Shown here: piece after piece, positions 49,459 to 62,203 of the stretch
Position numbering within the stretch: position 1 is the stretch's first letter
Layout: the number at the start of each line of letters is the position of its first letter
From: Tetrahymena thermophila SB210
Taxonomy: Eukaryota; Ciliophora; Oligohymenophorea; Hymenostomatida; Tetrahymenidae
Assembly: GCF_000189635.1 (NCBI RefSeq)
Contig: NW_002476212.1
Span: 124,001 to 188,000 of the forward strand
Direction: 5' to 3'
DNA: 64,000 nt
The notes under the pieces: model-generated
Told to the model about the DNA's origin: nothing
The model's input: only the letters and a program-made list of their open reading frames with translations
Database searches by the model: none
Program-made: the position numbers and the translations under genes

Positions 49459-51925
49459 TCATAAGACTTGCTTAAGTTTATACAGCATTTATTCGTTTTA
49501 TCTTAACATGCTATTTATTTATAAAATTATTTAAAAATATTATTTAAAAAGATAAAAAAATTACTTTTGTATCATTTCGTTCATATCTTAATTTTGCTAA
49601 TCTTGAAAATTGTATTAAATATATTACTGCTATTACTAAGAATTTCCAAGTAAATTTCCATTTTAATAATTAGATTGCTTTAATGGTGTTGAGTAGTATA
49701 ACTCTTGTTAAGAACTTTAAGAATTGATGGAGTTACAAGGATTGTAAAGTTAGCTAGGTTATTCATTTATTTTCAAGGTACGACTTATTTCTTCAGGTAC
49801 CTTCCCTTTTAGGATTGTAAGAAATCTTTCATTTTTATTCATTTCAAAATTAATTAACTCCTTAAGTTCTTGCTGTTTTCTTTCTTTTTCAAGTTTCTCT
49901 TTAGGATCAGTAAAACAATATTCTCTGAACTCAATTGCTCTATCAACGTATCTTTATTATAAAATAAATCATTAGCATGCATGAACATAAATAATTTGCC
50001 ATCTATTATAAATTAATAGATGGTAAAATACATTATTATCATTTTATTTATTTTTATAAATTATTACTCTTAAAATTCTTAAGGGGATTGAACAAGGATA
50101 TTAACTTAATCTCCATATCGAGAAATAATATGTACTTAATCAGAGCCTTTCATCCATCTTAGAATTGTTCTATCTCTAAAAAGTATCTTTATGCATCCGT
50201 TTTTAAATGCTTCAAATTTTCCTAGATCATTTTCACTTTTATGAAGTACTTCATAGTTATCACTGTATAGTGAAGCTATGCTTTCTTCTTTCTCCTCATT
50301 ATTACTTAAAAGTTATTTATTCAGTTTATTTCCTTACTTATATTCGCTAATTACTTCTACTTTATTAGAAATTATAGAATCATGCTCTCTTAACTTAGAA
50401 AAAGAGTTCAATAAGATAGATTTTTCATCATCTCTCCATATTTACAAAACATTGATTACTTTTTCATTTTCTAATGATCTAACATCATTTTCTTCTACCT
50501 CATGAAAGTATTTACCTATAATAATTAAAAACAAATTAATAAATAGCTAAGAATTTAATTATTTATTTTTGTTTTACCACTTTAAGTAGAGAATAAAAAG
50601 AGATTTTCTTTATCATTAAATAAATAGATTTCTTTTTCTCTGCTAATCCAAGAAGTGTATCCATCTTTCCATGTGTATTGAATTCTTTCAGAATATCTAG
50701 GTTAGTCAAATAAAGGGAATGCCTCATCGTTACTCCAAAGATTTTCTGAGTTTATATTCTTAAATTAAATTTGATTCAGCATACCAATATTTGGTAATTC
50801 AGTTATAGCTTCAGTTTGGTTAATTTTATTTAAGCCGTATTTTTCTCTAATATAATTTTTAAATGAAACATCTTCGTATGATTCAGATGAAATATCGATA
50901 TGTAAATAATCAATAAAATCTTATTAGAAATGAGGTTGATGCACTAGCTAAACATCTTTACCAATTTAAGAAGAAAATTCTTATCTCTCTAATTTAGACC
51001 ACAATAAATATAATGGAAGGGTCCATCTTTCTGGAAAGCTAAATATCGTGTATATTTTCTTCATCTTTATATAAGGAAAAGCTAATTTTACTTTTCCTTT
51101 GTTTGCTTTCTAGCTATCACTCTATTTTTTTAGATTGTATTTCTAAAGAAAATCTTTGTGAAAATCAAAATTCCCTGAATTTAATTAATTTTTAGCATTT
51201 CTTTCACCATTTAATCCTTCAATTTAATCTTCATTATCATCTTCATCATAATTATTTAACTTATTTTCCCAAGTAGCTTTCTTTTTAGGGATCAATTATA
51301 GATATTCTACTATGAAAATAAATTTATTTTTTAGTAGAGTTAGCTTTGAGTGCCCTTCTAAAGATATAATACTTATATTTCCTTGATCATCTATTTCAAA
51401 ATCAGTATCTTCCCCATTTAAACTCCAGATACAAGAGCTGATTTTTTAACTATTTAATATTTCCTCTTAGTCGCTATATAATTTTTCAGATTTAATTGTT
51501 GGAACATCATTATATTAGTTCAGATTCTTATTTTAAATAATAAAAATCAATGTTATTCAGCATTTTTAAAAAAATGTAATTTATTCACCTTAAATACAAG
51601 ATTAACTTTAAACTCTATAGATTCGGTACATGGAATATTCTTAGACATAAATCTCAGTTTATTTCCCATTTTTGAAAAATAAGTAAAGCATTCTATTGCA
51701 AATTTATTAAAATTAAAATTAAAATATTAAAAAATAAAAACTACCATGTTCTCTATGTAAAATTAGGCCAGACTTATCATTAAATTAAGCATGAGTTCTT
51801 CCATCCCAGAAAGAACAAATCCATCTAATTCTAATATCTTATTCGCTTTATATTATACTTGTATTTTATGTATTTATAGAAGAAGTGCTAACTTAGCTGT
51901 CTTTCATATTTATTTGTGCGCTCAT
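49459..51925 (-). CDS. C5orf34-like protein
   Basis: Predicted exons (minus) 51925-51745, 51692-51589, 51526-50578, 50515-50068, 49951-49459 (724 aa). The start is ATG 51925 (MSAQINMKDSQVSTSS). N-terminal block RWICSFWDGRTHAQFNDKSG and ECFTYFSKMGNKLRFM resembles the first domain of vertebrate C5orf34; IYTIFSFPERWTLPLYLLWS matches its 'YTWVKQxWSxxxCPEEWxxPLxLAL' segment; GCIKILFRDRTILRWMKGSD matches the 'DKVHAIFLDGITLTLNWNF' C-terminal domain, followed across the last intron by the family's Y(V/D)...R region. The protein ends in a Gln-rich linker and a short coiled coil (IILQINSMLRQNEQMLYKL). Repeated 'D.S..xF.D' strands recall polo-box-like folds. The biochemical role is unknown to me. Introns are 52, 62, 62 and 116 nt. 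Confidence 0.6.
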
Positions 51926-52965
51926 TTAAAAATACAATTTTAATAATAAACACAAAATATTCTGATTTTTTTTGAAATTTTAATAGTAAATTATCTTTTA
52001 TTTTAAAATTCAAAGATATACATACATACACACACACACTTACATTGATTTTATAAAATGAAAATTTCAAAAAGCTGACCTAAATTGTTTGTATTTAAAG
52101 ATAAAATATATTCAAAAATAAAATTGAAATCAATTAAAAAGAATAAGAATGAATCCAAAATATAAAATATTATTTATTACTTCTTTAAAATAATTTAATT
52201 TTAGATCCCAAACTTTAATTAAATAAATGTTTTATGTTTCAAATAGAGATTTTTTTTATTTAGGAATCTATTTGAATAAAAATAATAAAAGAAATAATTT
52301 TGATTTTATTAAGAATAAATATAAAAATAGTTTACTTTAAATTAATATTATATACTGTTGAATTTAATTGGGTCGTTTTAAAAATATTTTATATTTAAAA
52401 CAGTTTTTAAATTGTAAACTAACCATACTGGATTAAATACATTTATTTTGGCTATTTTAACTAAAAACATATACCCTAAACATCTATAAATAAGACTGAA
52501 ATAAAATATAATTATTTTAGGTCTTAATTAGGTTTTATTTTAGTAGCTTTTAAATTATGAAATAAATTTTTTTGAAATAATTATTTAAAATTTAATGGTT
52601 ATTATTTCAACTCTTTAAAGAATATTTAAGCAAATTTTCTTCTTTTAAATTAATTAATGATTTATTTTTACATAAATAATTTTTTTTCAAGAAAATTTAT
52701 TTTTTAAAAGTTATTTTAATTAGTCAATCTTTGTGGAAAAAATTCCTTGTTTACATACATACATATGTGAATGATTGAGAAAGCTTAATAAAATTAATTT
52801 AAATTTTATTGTGATTATTTACTCAGTTAAATTATTTATTTATCTGTATAGATTTATAGGAATATTTTTTTAAGAGCAATTTTTGATCAGATTATGTTTT
52901 TTTCATTTAAGAGATAAATTAATTTATGCAATTTTTGTAATATAGGAGCAAATTTATTTAAGAGT
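51926..52965. other. Divergent intergenic region
   Basis: 1.0 kb between the 5' ends of the C5orf34-like gene (minus) and TPR member 3 (plus). A short CATA/CA run lies near 52018-52040. Otherwise unstructured A/T-rich DNA that must hold both promoters. Confidence 0.5.
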
Positions 52966-54468
52966 ATGAATGAAGTAGAAATAGTAAAGGAAGTTAAAAG
53001 ATTATTTTATAAAAGCTTGTTTAAAGAGTGTATTGAAACTTACAATAACTATTAATAGGAATACACTAACTTTTTGAACTTTTAAATTGCTACTTTATAC
53101 AAAAGTTTAAGCTACTTTTACATAGATCAATTTGATGAAGTTTCAAAAAATATTAATAGTTTAATACTTAAAAGTGAGTAAAAAAATAATGGATAAATTA
53201 ATTAATTCGATTTGATAATTAGAATATTTTATATGCAATAAATGTTTGATGAGAATTTTTATGCAGCAGAATAACAAAACATAAAATTTAAAGATTTAAT
53301 AGATAAATATTAGCAGAATAAATCTTCTTATGAGTTAAAATATGATTCAATCTATTTATTTGCAAAAGGTTTTTATTAATTTATAGATAATTGGAGGAAT
53401 GAAGCTGATTTATAATGTATATAATTAATGAAAGACTCACTGGCTCTTGACGATTAATACAAATAAGATATCAATTTCATAATTGGCTGGATTTATGCTT
53501 AAAAAGACTAATATGATGAAGCACTTAAATATTTTTTAAATTTAGAATAAGAGAATTCTGATTACCCTGGTATACTAAATTCTATTGGAGTAACTTATTC
53601 TCGCCTAAAGTAAAGGGAAAAAGCAGAAGAGTATTATTACAAATCTCATAATAAATTTCCTATGAACACCTTATACATAAATAATTTAGCTTAATTTTAT
53701 AGCCAAAATAAAAATATTGATGAATGCAAAGAATTATTTATGAAATCATTAAAAATCAATCCAAATAAAGTTCTAACGCTTTATTTTTATGGATATTTTC
53801 TTTGCAAGCAGAAATAATGTGATGAGGGCATGTAATACTTGCTAAAAGGGTTAGAAATAAATCCGTAATCAACAGATATTTGCAACGCTTTGGCTAATAT
53901 TAACAAGGAGCTCTCAGATATAGAAAAATCAGAGTTTTATTACAAAAAATGTATTGAATTAGAGCCTTTGAATGGTTAATTTTATGAAGCCATAGGAATG
54001 TTTTATATAGATGAAGGAATGTTTGATGAGGCGATAGATTATTTTAAAAAGGCTCTTACTATGAAATTATTTAGAGTAAATTATCACTCTACCTCGTCTA
54101 ATTTAGCATACTGCTTATATGAACTTGAAAGGTGGGAGGAGTCACTTGATTATTATATTCAATCTCTTGATTATCCAGTTATATTTGACACAACATTAGA
54201 CATCGAAAGTATATGCTTTATATTAGATTCAATAGAAATAATATCACTTAACAGAAAAATTGAAATTCTCAGTTTATATAATAAAAACTTCTTATCACGA
54301 TTAGATTTGATAATAGAAAAGCTAGAGAATATTTAAATAAAATATTTTCTAAAGTAAAAATAAGCTTTATTTAGATAATTTTTGTCAATTGAAGCCTACT
54401 TAAAATTTATATAACCAAATCTTATTTACATGAATGAGATATCTCACTGGGACTTATATATTGATTGA
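52966..54468 (+). CDS. TPR-like protein of the WDLF family, member 3
   Basis: Single exon, 500 aa. Start MNEVEIVKEVKRLFYKSLFK then ECIETYNNY. Helical repeats: IGWIYAQKDQYDEALKYFL, DYPGILNSIGVTYSRLK, AEEYYYKSHNKFP, AIGMFYIDEGMFDEAIDYFK, NLAYCLYELERWEESLDYY. C-terminus ISHWDLYID then TGA (the only member with Tyr for Phe in the motif). The standard-code 112-residue ORF at 53998-54336 is just a piece of it. Head-to-tail with member 4, only 278 bp apart. Function unknown. Confidence 0.78.
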
Positions 54469-54512
54469 TAAAGATATTTAGTTAGTTCCCTTGATGAATA
54501 AATAAATTAAAA

Positions 54513-54546
<34 letters not shown>

Positions 54547-54746
54547 ATTTTATTTTAACTCTAGTTCTACAAGTATTTATTTGTCTATAGATTACATACA
54601 CACCTTTATTTAATTAATCAATTCATATTTTTAAATAATATTTAATTTAATTTATACAGCTTATTCATTATTTAATTTATTTATTGTATTATATTTTTAG
54701 AAAGATAAGGTTCTACATTAAAAAATAAATATAAATAGCAAAAAGA

Positions 54747-56258
54747 ATGGACAAATAAGAACAAGAATTAGTGAGCGAAGTCTAAAAATTATTCTATAAT
54801 TGCCAATTAAATTAATGCATTAATGTAGTAAATAAATTGGATATTGATAGGAGTTTTAATTGCCATAAAATTATGTAATATTATAGAGGGCTTTCTTTGT
54901 TTGAGAACTAGGAAACATAAAAAGGTTATGAATGTTTCGAGAGTGTAATTGATGAGAATCAAAAATAGAATTAAGGAAAAGTTAATGAGGTAGACGTTAT
55001 GATAAGAGTTATGTACTAATTAGAAATGTATTACACAAATGTATAGCATGCAGAAAAGTTAAATTTTAATTTGGAGAAAGTGTTTCAAGATTATGAAGCA
55101 CAACATTCTTCGTTGCCTAATTATAAAAAAGAAATATATTTATTTGGAAAAGGTATGTTTTTGTTCATAGAAAATAGCAGGGAGTAAAATTATATTGAAT
55201 GTACAAAGCTCGTTGAAGAAGCTATAGAGCTGACTTAAGAGTATAAGCAAGAAATGATGATTGCTCTAGGATGGATGTATTACATATATTAAAAAACAGA
55301 TCTATCCTGTAAGGTGCATTAATAACTATATTTAATAAATCCAAGATATCCAAGCTTAGCAAATAATTTTGCTATCAGCTTGCATGAAATTGGAAAAAAC
55401 GGTAAAGCTGAAGAGCTCTTTTTAGAAGAAGAAAAATTGAGGAATAATAATTAAATATCTATTTAAAACATTGCTCAATTCTACTTTTCATTAGAAAATA
55501 TCCATAAGGAAAGGGAATACTATGAAAAGTTATTTTCAATTGTCCCTAAAACTGCTAGGATTTATCACAAATACGGATAATATTTAATCAGAATTGGATA
55601 AAAAGAAAAAGGTCTTAGCTTATTGATGCAAGGCTTGCAGATAGATCCCTAATATTGTCCCATTTATTAGGATTTATCTGATATAGAATATGATAATAAA
55701 AATTATGTAAAAGCAAAAGAGTACATTGAAAAGTGCATTTATTAGTACCCAAAAGATGGCTACTACATGTATCGCTTTGCTGCCTGCTTGGAAGCTCTTG
55801 AAAAATATCAAGAAGCAATAGAAGCATATAAATAAGCAATAATTCAAAAAAATTATCTCCCATACAAAATATTCTCGAATGCTAAGTTGGGAATGCTTCA
55901 CTTCAAGTTGAATTAGCATTTAAAAACTCTTGAAGAATTTTTAAATACTTGCAATTATAAATCAGTGCAATCTTATCAGTAGAAAGGAAATATAATACAA
56001 GCATGCTTTTTTTTAAATCAATAATCTAAGATTTCATTAAAAGACAAACTTTAATAAATTAATAAATAGAATGGATACATAGTAACGAGATTCGAGTAAT
56101 TTTCAATTCATGTTGGTGATAAAAACCTTTCAAAATTATTTTTATATCGATTAGATAATTTAAGAGCAGTTCTAGCAATAATTGCATACTAAAAATACAT
56201 AGAATCAGAATTAATTTTTTAATCATAAATCTTACATTGGGATTTATTCTTAAATTGA
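54747..56258 (+). CDS. TPR-like protein of the WDLF family, member 4
   Basis: Single exon, 503 aa. Start MDKQEQELVSEVQKLFYNCQ; internal ALGWMYYIYQKTD, INPRYPSLANNFAISL, TARIYHKYGQYLIRIGQK; KYQEAIEAYKQAIIQ is a clear TPR. The C-terminal 60 residues align visibly with member 5: VTRFEQFSIHVGDKNL, LDNLRAVLAIIAYQKY, ILHWDLFLN then TGA. This end is therefore the most conserved part of the family. Two shadow ORFs lie antisense near 55615-55919. Function unknown. Confidence 0.78.
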
Positions 56259-56996
56259 AATTTATTTCGTAATAATTTTTTTTGTACGCAATTAGGTGAT
56301 GATTAAATTAACAAATAAATTCAATATCTTTCAATCAAATCGTTCATATATTTTTTCATCATGATGTCATAATTATATTCCAAACGCAAAAAGCCAAAAA
56401 AAATAAAAATTCATTTACTGAGTGGGATAATTTCAAAAAGATTATTCAGTATTAATTTACTTTTTATGCCATAATAATATAATCATTATTTTATCAATTT
56501 ATGTTATATAAAAGTCCTATTAACTTAATTACATTTCTATAAGACTAATAATTAAACATATTTACAAATTCAAAAACTTGCTCTTCACTTCTTTTTAAAC
56601 GCATGATATTTACTTTTATTTTAATGAATATTAAATAAAGTGATTTTATTTATTAATCAAGGAATGAGTTTGTATTTATACAGAATTTGTAACCAATCAA
56701 TTTTAAAATCTATTTAGATTTAAAGGTGGATGCCTGAAAGTGAAGAATCTTTTTATTGTCAAGGGAGACTTTGCGATTCATTTACAGTGCTATAAAATAT
56801 AGATTTTGCAATCAAAATGATATTACTAACAAAAACTTACTTTTCACCCTTTCTTTTTTAACAACACTCAACAAAGCAAAATAAGATATACTTTTTATAA
56901 TTTTTAAAAAATTAGAGATTGCCAAAAAAAAGCAAATTAAAAAAACAAAAAAAGTGAAAACGAACAAGCAAGCAAACAAATAAACAAACATTTGAT
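56259..56996. other. Intergenic spacer with a short G+C-richer patch
   Basis: Between TPR member 4 and the small membrane-protein gene. A patch at about 56725-56790 (ATG at 56730, MPESEESFYCQGRLCDSF) is less A/T-rich and open for ~75 codons, but no splice joins it in frame to the next gene; it could be a tiny gene or a 5' leader. Confidence 0.4.
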
Positions 56997-57575
56997 ATGA
57001 AAAAAGATTCAATTTAAATTTAAGAATAAGAGCTTAATGCCTACTTTTTAAACACTACAACCCTTACAGATAACTAATTGAATGAGTCTCTGCTTATCAG
57101 TGATTTGAACAATGTATAATAAGATTCTATAAATTTGATGTAAGATCTAAATAACTACTCACCATAATCACCTCAACAAAAATTGGATGATTCACACAAA
57201 GTTCCTTTTTTATGTCTAAAAAGCTAAAACCAAAGCAGCTATTTTACTAACTAATCAACTTAAATATCTATGAGCAATGAACAGTAAGATTAACATGAGT
57301 AGTATGATGAGTACAAAGCTCCAAAACTTGTAAAAACCTATTCTAAAAACAAATACTACAATCACATAAATCAACCAATTCATGCATTCAGTGTGTAATA
57401 CTAGAAGTTTATGAGCTAATAAGAAATATAGGAACAAAACAACAGAGGTCCTTGGCATTTAGATTGTATAAAATGCATTTAATACTTTGGTATTGTCTTA
57501 TGTATAATAATAGCAGCTAATTACCTATTCTAATTTCTATTTAATTTATTCGAAGGATAAGAATAAAATGATTGA
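56997..57575 (+). CDS. Small C-terminally membrane-anchored protein, unknown
   Basis: Single exon, 192 aa, ATG 56997 (MKKDSIQIQEQELNAYFL) to TGA 57573-57575. About 150 polar residues rich in Asn/Gln/Ser/Tyr (YDEYKAPKLVKTYSKNKYY) are followed by RGPWHLDCIKC and one hydrophobic segment near the end, YFGIVLCIIIAANYLFQFLF, with ~12 acidic/polar residues after it. No N-terminal signal peptide, so it may be a tail-anchored protein with the N-terminus in the cytosol. Cys residues next to the membrane segment could be lipid-modified (inference). I do not recognise a family. Antisense frames at 56812-57012 and 57255-57458 are shadows. Confidence 0.6.
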
Positions 57576-60018
57576 TTGAATGAATCTTACCTATTAAATA
57601 TGATAAAAAAATTTCTAACTTACTCAAAAAATAATTTTATTATTATGACTTAAAAATGATATGATCCTTATTATTGAATTAAGTTAAAATTATAGCTATA
57701 AATATGATTATTTTAAACCCTAAATAATAAAGATATAACAAATAAACCTGTTAAAATTACTTTCACTAGATCTAATTTACTTTAACTTATTAAAATTTAT
57801 ATTTCAAAATTATGTATGTATATGCGTACTTCTTTTTATTCTTACTTTACTATCTTAATTAGAAAAATTGTTACTATATGTGTGTAAAAACTATTAATTT
57901 TGTTAAATTAAAATTTTACTAATACGTTAAATCAACAATTTAAACTAACTTGCTTTTTTCTTTTTTATAAAAAGTTAAAAACGGAAAATATCTAAGAAAT
58001 TAAGTGTAAATATAAATTTAAATAATATCTGTTATTAAAAGAGCTAATTTTATATTCAATAAAGTATATTTTAGGCTCTTTTTTAAGCTAAGGTTCCTTT
58101 AAAACAAAGCTCAATTGTCTTCAAAGTTTAATAAAAATGAAATTTTTTAAACATTAAATAAATTTTTTCTTCACTATTTTGGAAGTTTAGATTTTTAATT
58201 GAAAATAATATTTTTTTTTATTTTTTCTATTTCATATTAATTTTATAATGAATTAATTAACAATTGAAGAAATACAATTTTCATATTTAGCATATTCAAG
58301 TGTTTATTATGTTAATTAATAAATTTCTAATAATAGTCTACTTTGATTTTTTATTATTTTTCTTTCAAATCTTGCATTTTTTTATTTCATCAAACAGTTT
58401 TTGTTGCTTGATTATTAAAGCATTTTTCTCCTTCATAAAATTATCATAATAGTTGATTTAATTTATTTCTACACTTGAATATATCAATCTTTTTAATATT
58501 TTATCTATCTATTTCAAATCTTATAAAATACGAATCCAAATATAAATCTATCCTTGGTAAAAAAATTCAAAATATTTGAGATGAATTTTATTTTTAAAAA
58601 TTCTTCCAAATTTTGACCAAACTCAATTATTTTTCTTTGAAATTAATAATTTCTACTTAATTATATCAGGATAAAGACTATTTCTTAGGAGTAAGCCCAT
58701 TAAGAAAAATAAATAAAATAATTGATTAATTTCTATAAATGTAAAGTTTTCAAAACAAAAGGAAACTACTATTAAAAATTAAATTCTCTCTTTAAAATAT
58801 TTTCAAGAATTTAGTGTTTTATTTAGATCGCAAAATGGAAATAAATTTTTCCCAAATTATCTCAATATTTTTATTTACTCTCGATTTAAATGAGAAAGAA
58901 AGGGCGAATAAAAATTTCTTATTTATTATTACAAGCTGTTAATATTATTTTGTTTATAGTTTAATATTTATCAAAGAAATAATCAATTATTATTTTATAT
59001 ATCAAAATTAAGTTTGAATATTTTAGATCTTTTATTGAGCTATTTTAAAATTAAAAATATTTTAAAATGCATTTATTTAGCTTAAATAAATAAAATTAAA
59101 TAAGGCAATTTTTGAAAAATTTTTAAAGGTTATTTTAAAAATAAAATTAAAAAAAAAGTGGTCTTAATTATTAGGAATATTTTTATTAATTTTATACTAA
59201 AAAAATAATAAAAGAATCATATTTAAGGTCATCTAAATTTCATAAATTATGTCGATAAATTTTTTTACTTTTTATATAAGGTTATTTATTTTCAAAAAAA
59301 TTTGGCTGATGGATTTAATTAATGAGGAATGACAGAATAATAAATATTTTATAGCAGATTATTATTTAATTTTAATTCTCTAGATTAAAACTATTTGATA
59401 TTTTTTGCACAATTAAAATGAAAGATAAATCAATAAAAATTATTTAAAATTTAAGATATAAAATATATTTATTAAAAAAAGTTAGTGAGATTTTAATTAT
59501 TTGCTTTTAATAATTTTAAAAGATATTTTTTAAAATAAAATTTGCTATTTATTTCAAAAATATTTTAAGATTTTATGATTTTTTATTTGAACAGATAAAA
59601 TTATTTATATTTTAAAATTAAATTTATATTGCTTTAAAAAATAAAATTTAATAAATAATAAATATTTTAGGAGTTTAATTTAAATTATCTCAATTAAAAT
59701 TTTAACATACTTTTTGTTAAAATTAATAAGGAAGAATAAAAATTATTTAATTTTTGATAAATAGATTATATTTATTTTAAAATTTTAATGAGATTAGGAA
59801 GTCTTAATAGTTTGTTTATAAGTTATTTTTGAAGCATGAATATAACATGTTTTTTTAAAGAGTTTTGAAATTACGAAATAAATGAATTTAATATTAACAT
59901 AATTAAAAAAAAATTTAATTTCTTAATCTTTCTAATAAAATTTATATAATCATATTTCTTACAAGTTAGCTAATTCATCATTTAATTAATATAAAGTAGA
60001 ACTAAATTTTTTGTAATT
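57576..60018. other. Long A+T-rich intergenic region
   Basis: 2.4 kb, the longest empty stretch in the window. It is dominated by A/T runs with no coding composition, no RNA gene that I can recognise and no clear repeat. Confidence 0.5.
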
Positions 60019-61677
60019 ATGTAGGAAGATGATACAAAAAGCTAATAAAGCTAGTTAAGAAAATTAATAATCAAAACTAATAATATTCTTGAAAATACTA
60101 ATTTAAAATAGATTAAAAATCAATAATTATTAAACAAAAATTATTTGAACATAACTAAAGATAGTAGAATTAAAAATCTAGATCATGTTTATTTTAATAA
60201 ACCAATTGTTGAAAATTAATAATTTTGTATTGAATAAAATCAAATTGAGTAATGTTCATAGTATTCAAAATACCAAAAATAATAAGATCTTAATCTAATT
60301 TGCTTATAGAAATTTAGTAATGTTGGAGATGAAGTAATTGAATAAGCTCTGATCGAAAAGAAATAAAACATTTTTAGTGATGAATAAATACTAAAAAACA
60401 TTAATGCAGATAAGAAAAGAACATATAATTTGGAGAATCTCTCTTAGGATGGTTAATAAATATATTTTAAGCATGAAATGGTTACATAAGAATGTAATTA
60501 AAGTAATAATTTAATTGAATCCTTAAAAAAGAGCTTCATCTAACGCTAGCTCTCAGAGAGAACAAAATAAAATTGCTATTTATAAGAAAAAAATAATATT
60601 CAAAATTATATAAAAGGATAAGAAACTTTTAAATTAGCACCTAAAACTTTAGAGTAGATTAATTAATATAATGGAAAGATATAAATTTTAAATAAATAAT
60701 CTCTTAGAATAATTGATCCTGGCATAGACGTTTAGTAAAACTTTTTTAAGTAATATGCTAAAAAAAGTACTCCTCTCAAAAATGTAAAAACTAATTGCCA
60801 AACATCTTGTGATAGCTTTACTCTAAAAGGAAATTATTACTTTAAAATTCAATAGAAGAATGGCTTAGAAGCAATGCAATAGATGATAGAAAACAAATAA
60901 AAAACTCTGAGGATAGTTTGTGGAGAATGTAAAAAAGACAATGATTAGATTTTCAAAAAAGATAAACTTTTTTAACCAAAAAAAATAAATTAAATTTCTA
61001 TTTCATCAAATTCGTAATAGTTTTAAAGATAAATGTAAAATCCCTAATTGAAATAAATATAAAATCCAATTCATTTAAAAAGAAATTACTCTGAAAATTT
61101 TTAAAACAGCTTGAAGCTTAACTTGGTTAAAAGCTAATCAGGAAAAAATTTACTATAGAATTAAACAGATAAATCGAAATTATAAGATTTATCTTTAGTT
61201 CATAGACAAATAGCAAAACCATCTGAAGGTGTTAGCTATGAGTTCCAATCAAGGAGTGCTTTAGATGAAAACTGTAAAATGAATATTAAAGAGGAGTAAT
61301 TAGATTCAAATTTAGATCATAATAAATAATTCAACAACAAACAAAGATTGATTGAAAAAATAAAATAAATAAACAGCAAACCTTCACACTAAGATATAAT
61401 AAATAGCAGAAAGATATAAATAAAAAATTTTAAATCAAATAATTTATATTTTTAAGATAAAAATTATTTTTCAAGCATAAGTTCCTAGCTTAAAAATAAA
61501 GAAATTCATAAAGTAAACCACTCAAATTTAGATAAAACAAAGACTGATATGAAAAACTCACATTAAATTGATGAAATTTATGGCCCATGGGATATAAATT
61601 AATTTGACATAGATAGCAATTTTTTTCCTAGTTAAGTTAGTATCACAGATTTAAATGAGTTTAAAAACTAATTTTGA
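60019..61677 (+). CDS. Gln/Asn/Lys-rich protein, unknown
   Basis: Single exon, 552 aa, ATG 60019 to TGA 61675-61677, about 10% Gln written almost entirely as TAA/TAG. Mostly low complexity with short ordered bits: LRIVCGECKKDNDQIFKK (a lone CxxC pair, about residues 305-320), PSEGVSYEFQSRSALDEN, and an acidic, aromatic C-terminus IDEIYGPWDINQFDIDSNFF. No membrane segment, coiled coil or catalytic motif. Coding status rests on codon structure and the long frame in DNA that is less A/T-biased than the flanks. It is intronless, like most genes in this half of the window. Confidence 0.6.
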
Positions 61678-62203
61678 TAACTTTTAAGAAAAATAAAATT
61701 TAATTTTATTAACGAAAAAATATAATTTAATTTAATTTTTAAATCTCCTAAAGAAAAAACTCTATTTAATAAAAATATTTAATTTTTGTTATAAATAAAT
61801 ATTATTTCAATGAATTAGTTAATTTTTTAGTATATATATTTTACTACTAATAAACATACAAAAAAATTTTATATTTATTGCCAAATTTTCTTTCTGATTG
61901 TTTTTTTATCTAATTAAAATAATAATTTTGTTACAAAAAAAAAAAGGTATATCTGTCAGATAAATTTTAATTTAAAAAAAAAAAAAAATATAGACTGCCA
62001 TTAGTCATTTATATATTAATATTATAAAACCAGCCAGAAACAGATAATTAAAAATTCAAAATAATAAATTTAATTTAAAAAATAATAAAAGAAGGCTTTA
62101 ATACCTAAATTAAAAAAATTATTATAATATAATTCATGGAAGTAAGTGCTATCTACATATGCCATGTAAAAATAGACATATTGAACAAATTAATAATAAT
62201 TTT
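61678..62203. other. Spacer between convergent genes
   Basis: A/T-rich DNA between the Gln-rich gene (plus) and TPR member 5 (minus), with homopolymer A tracts near 61936-61947 and 61977-61989. Nothing else seen. Confidence 0.5.

Noticed and set aside
56730..56956. 5' exon MPESEESFYCQGRLC for the small membrane protein gene
   Set aside because: No donor/acceptor pair joins it to 56997-57575 in frame, and that gene has its own ATG.
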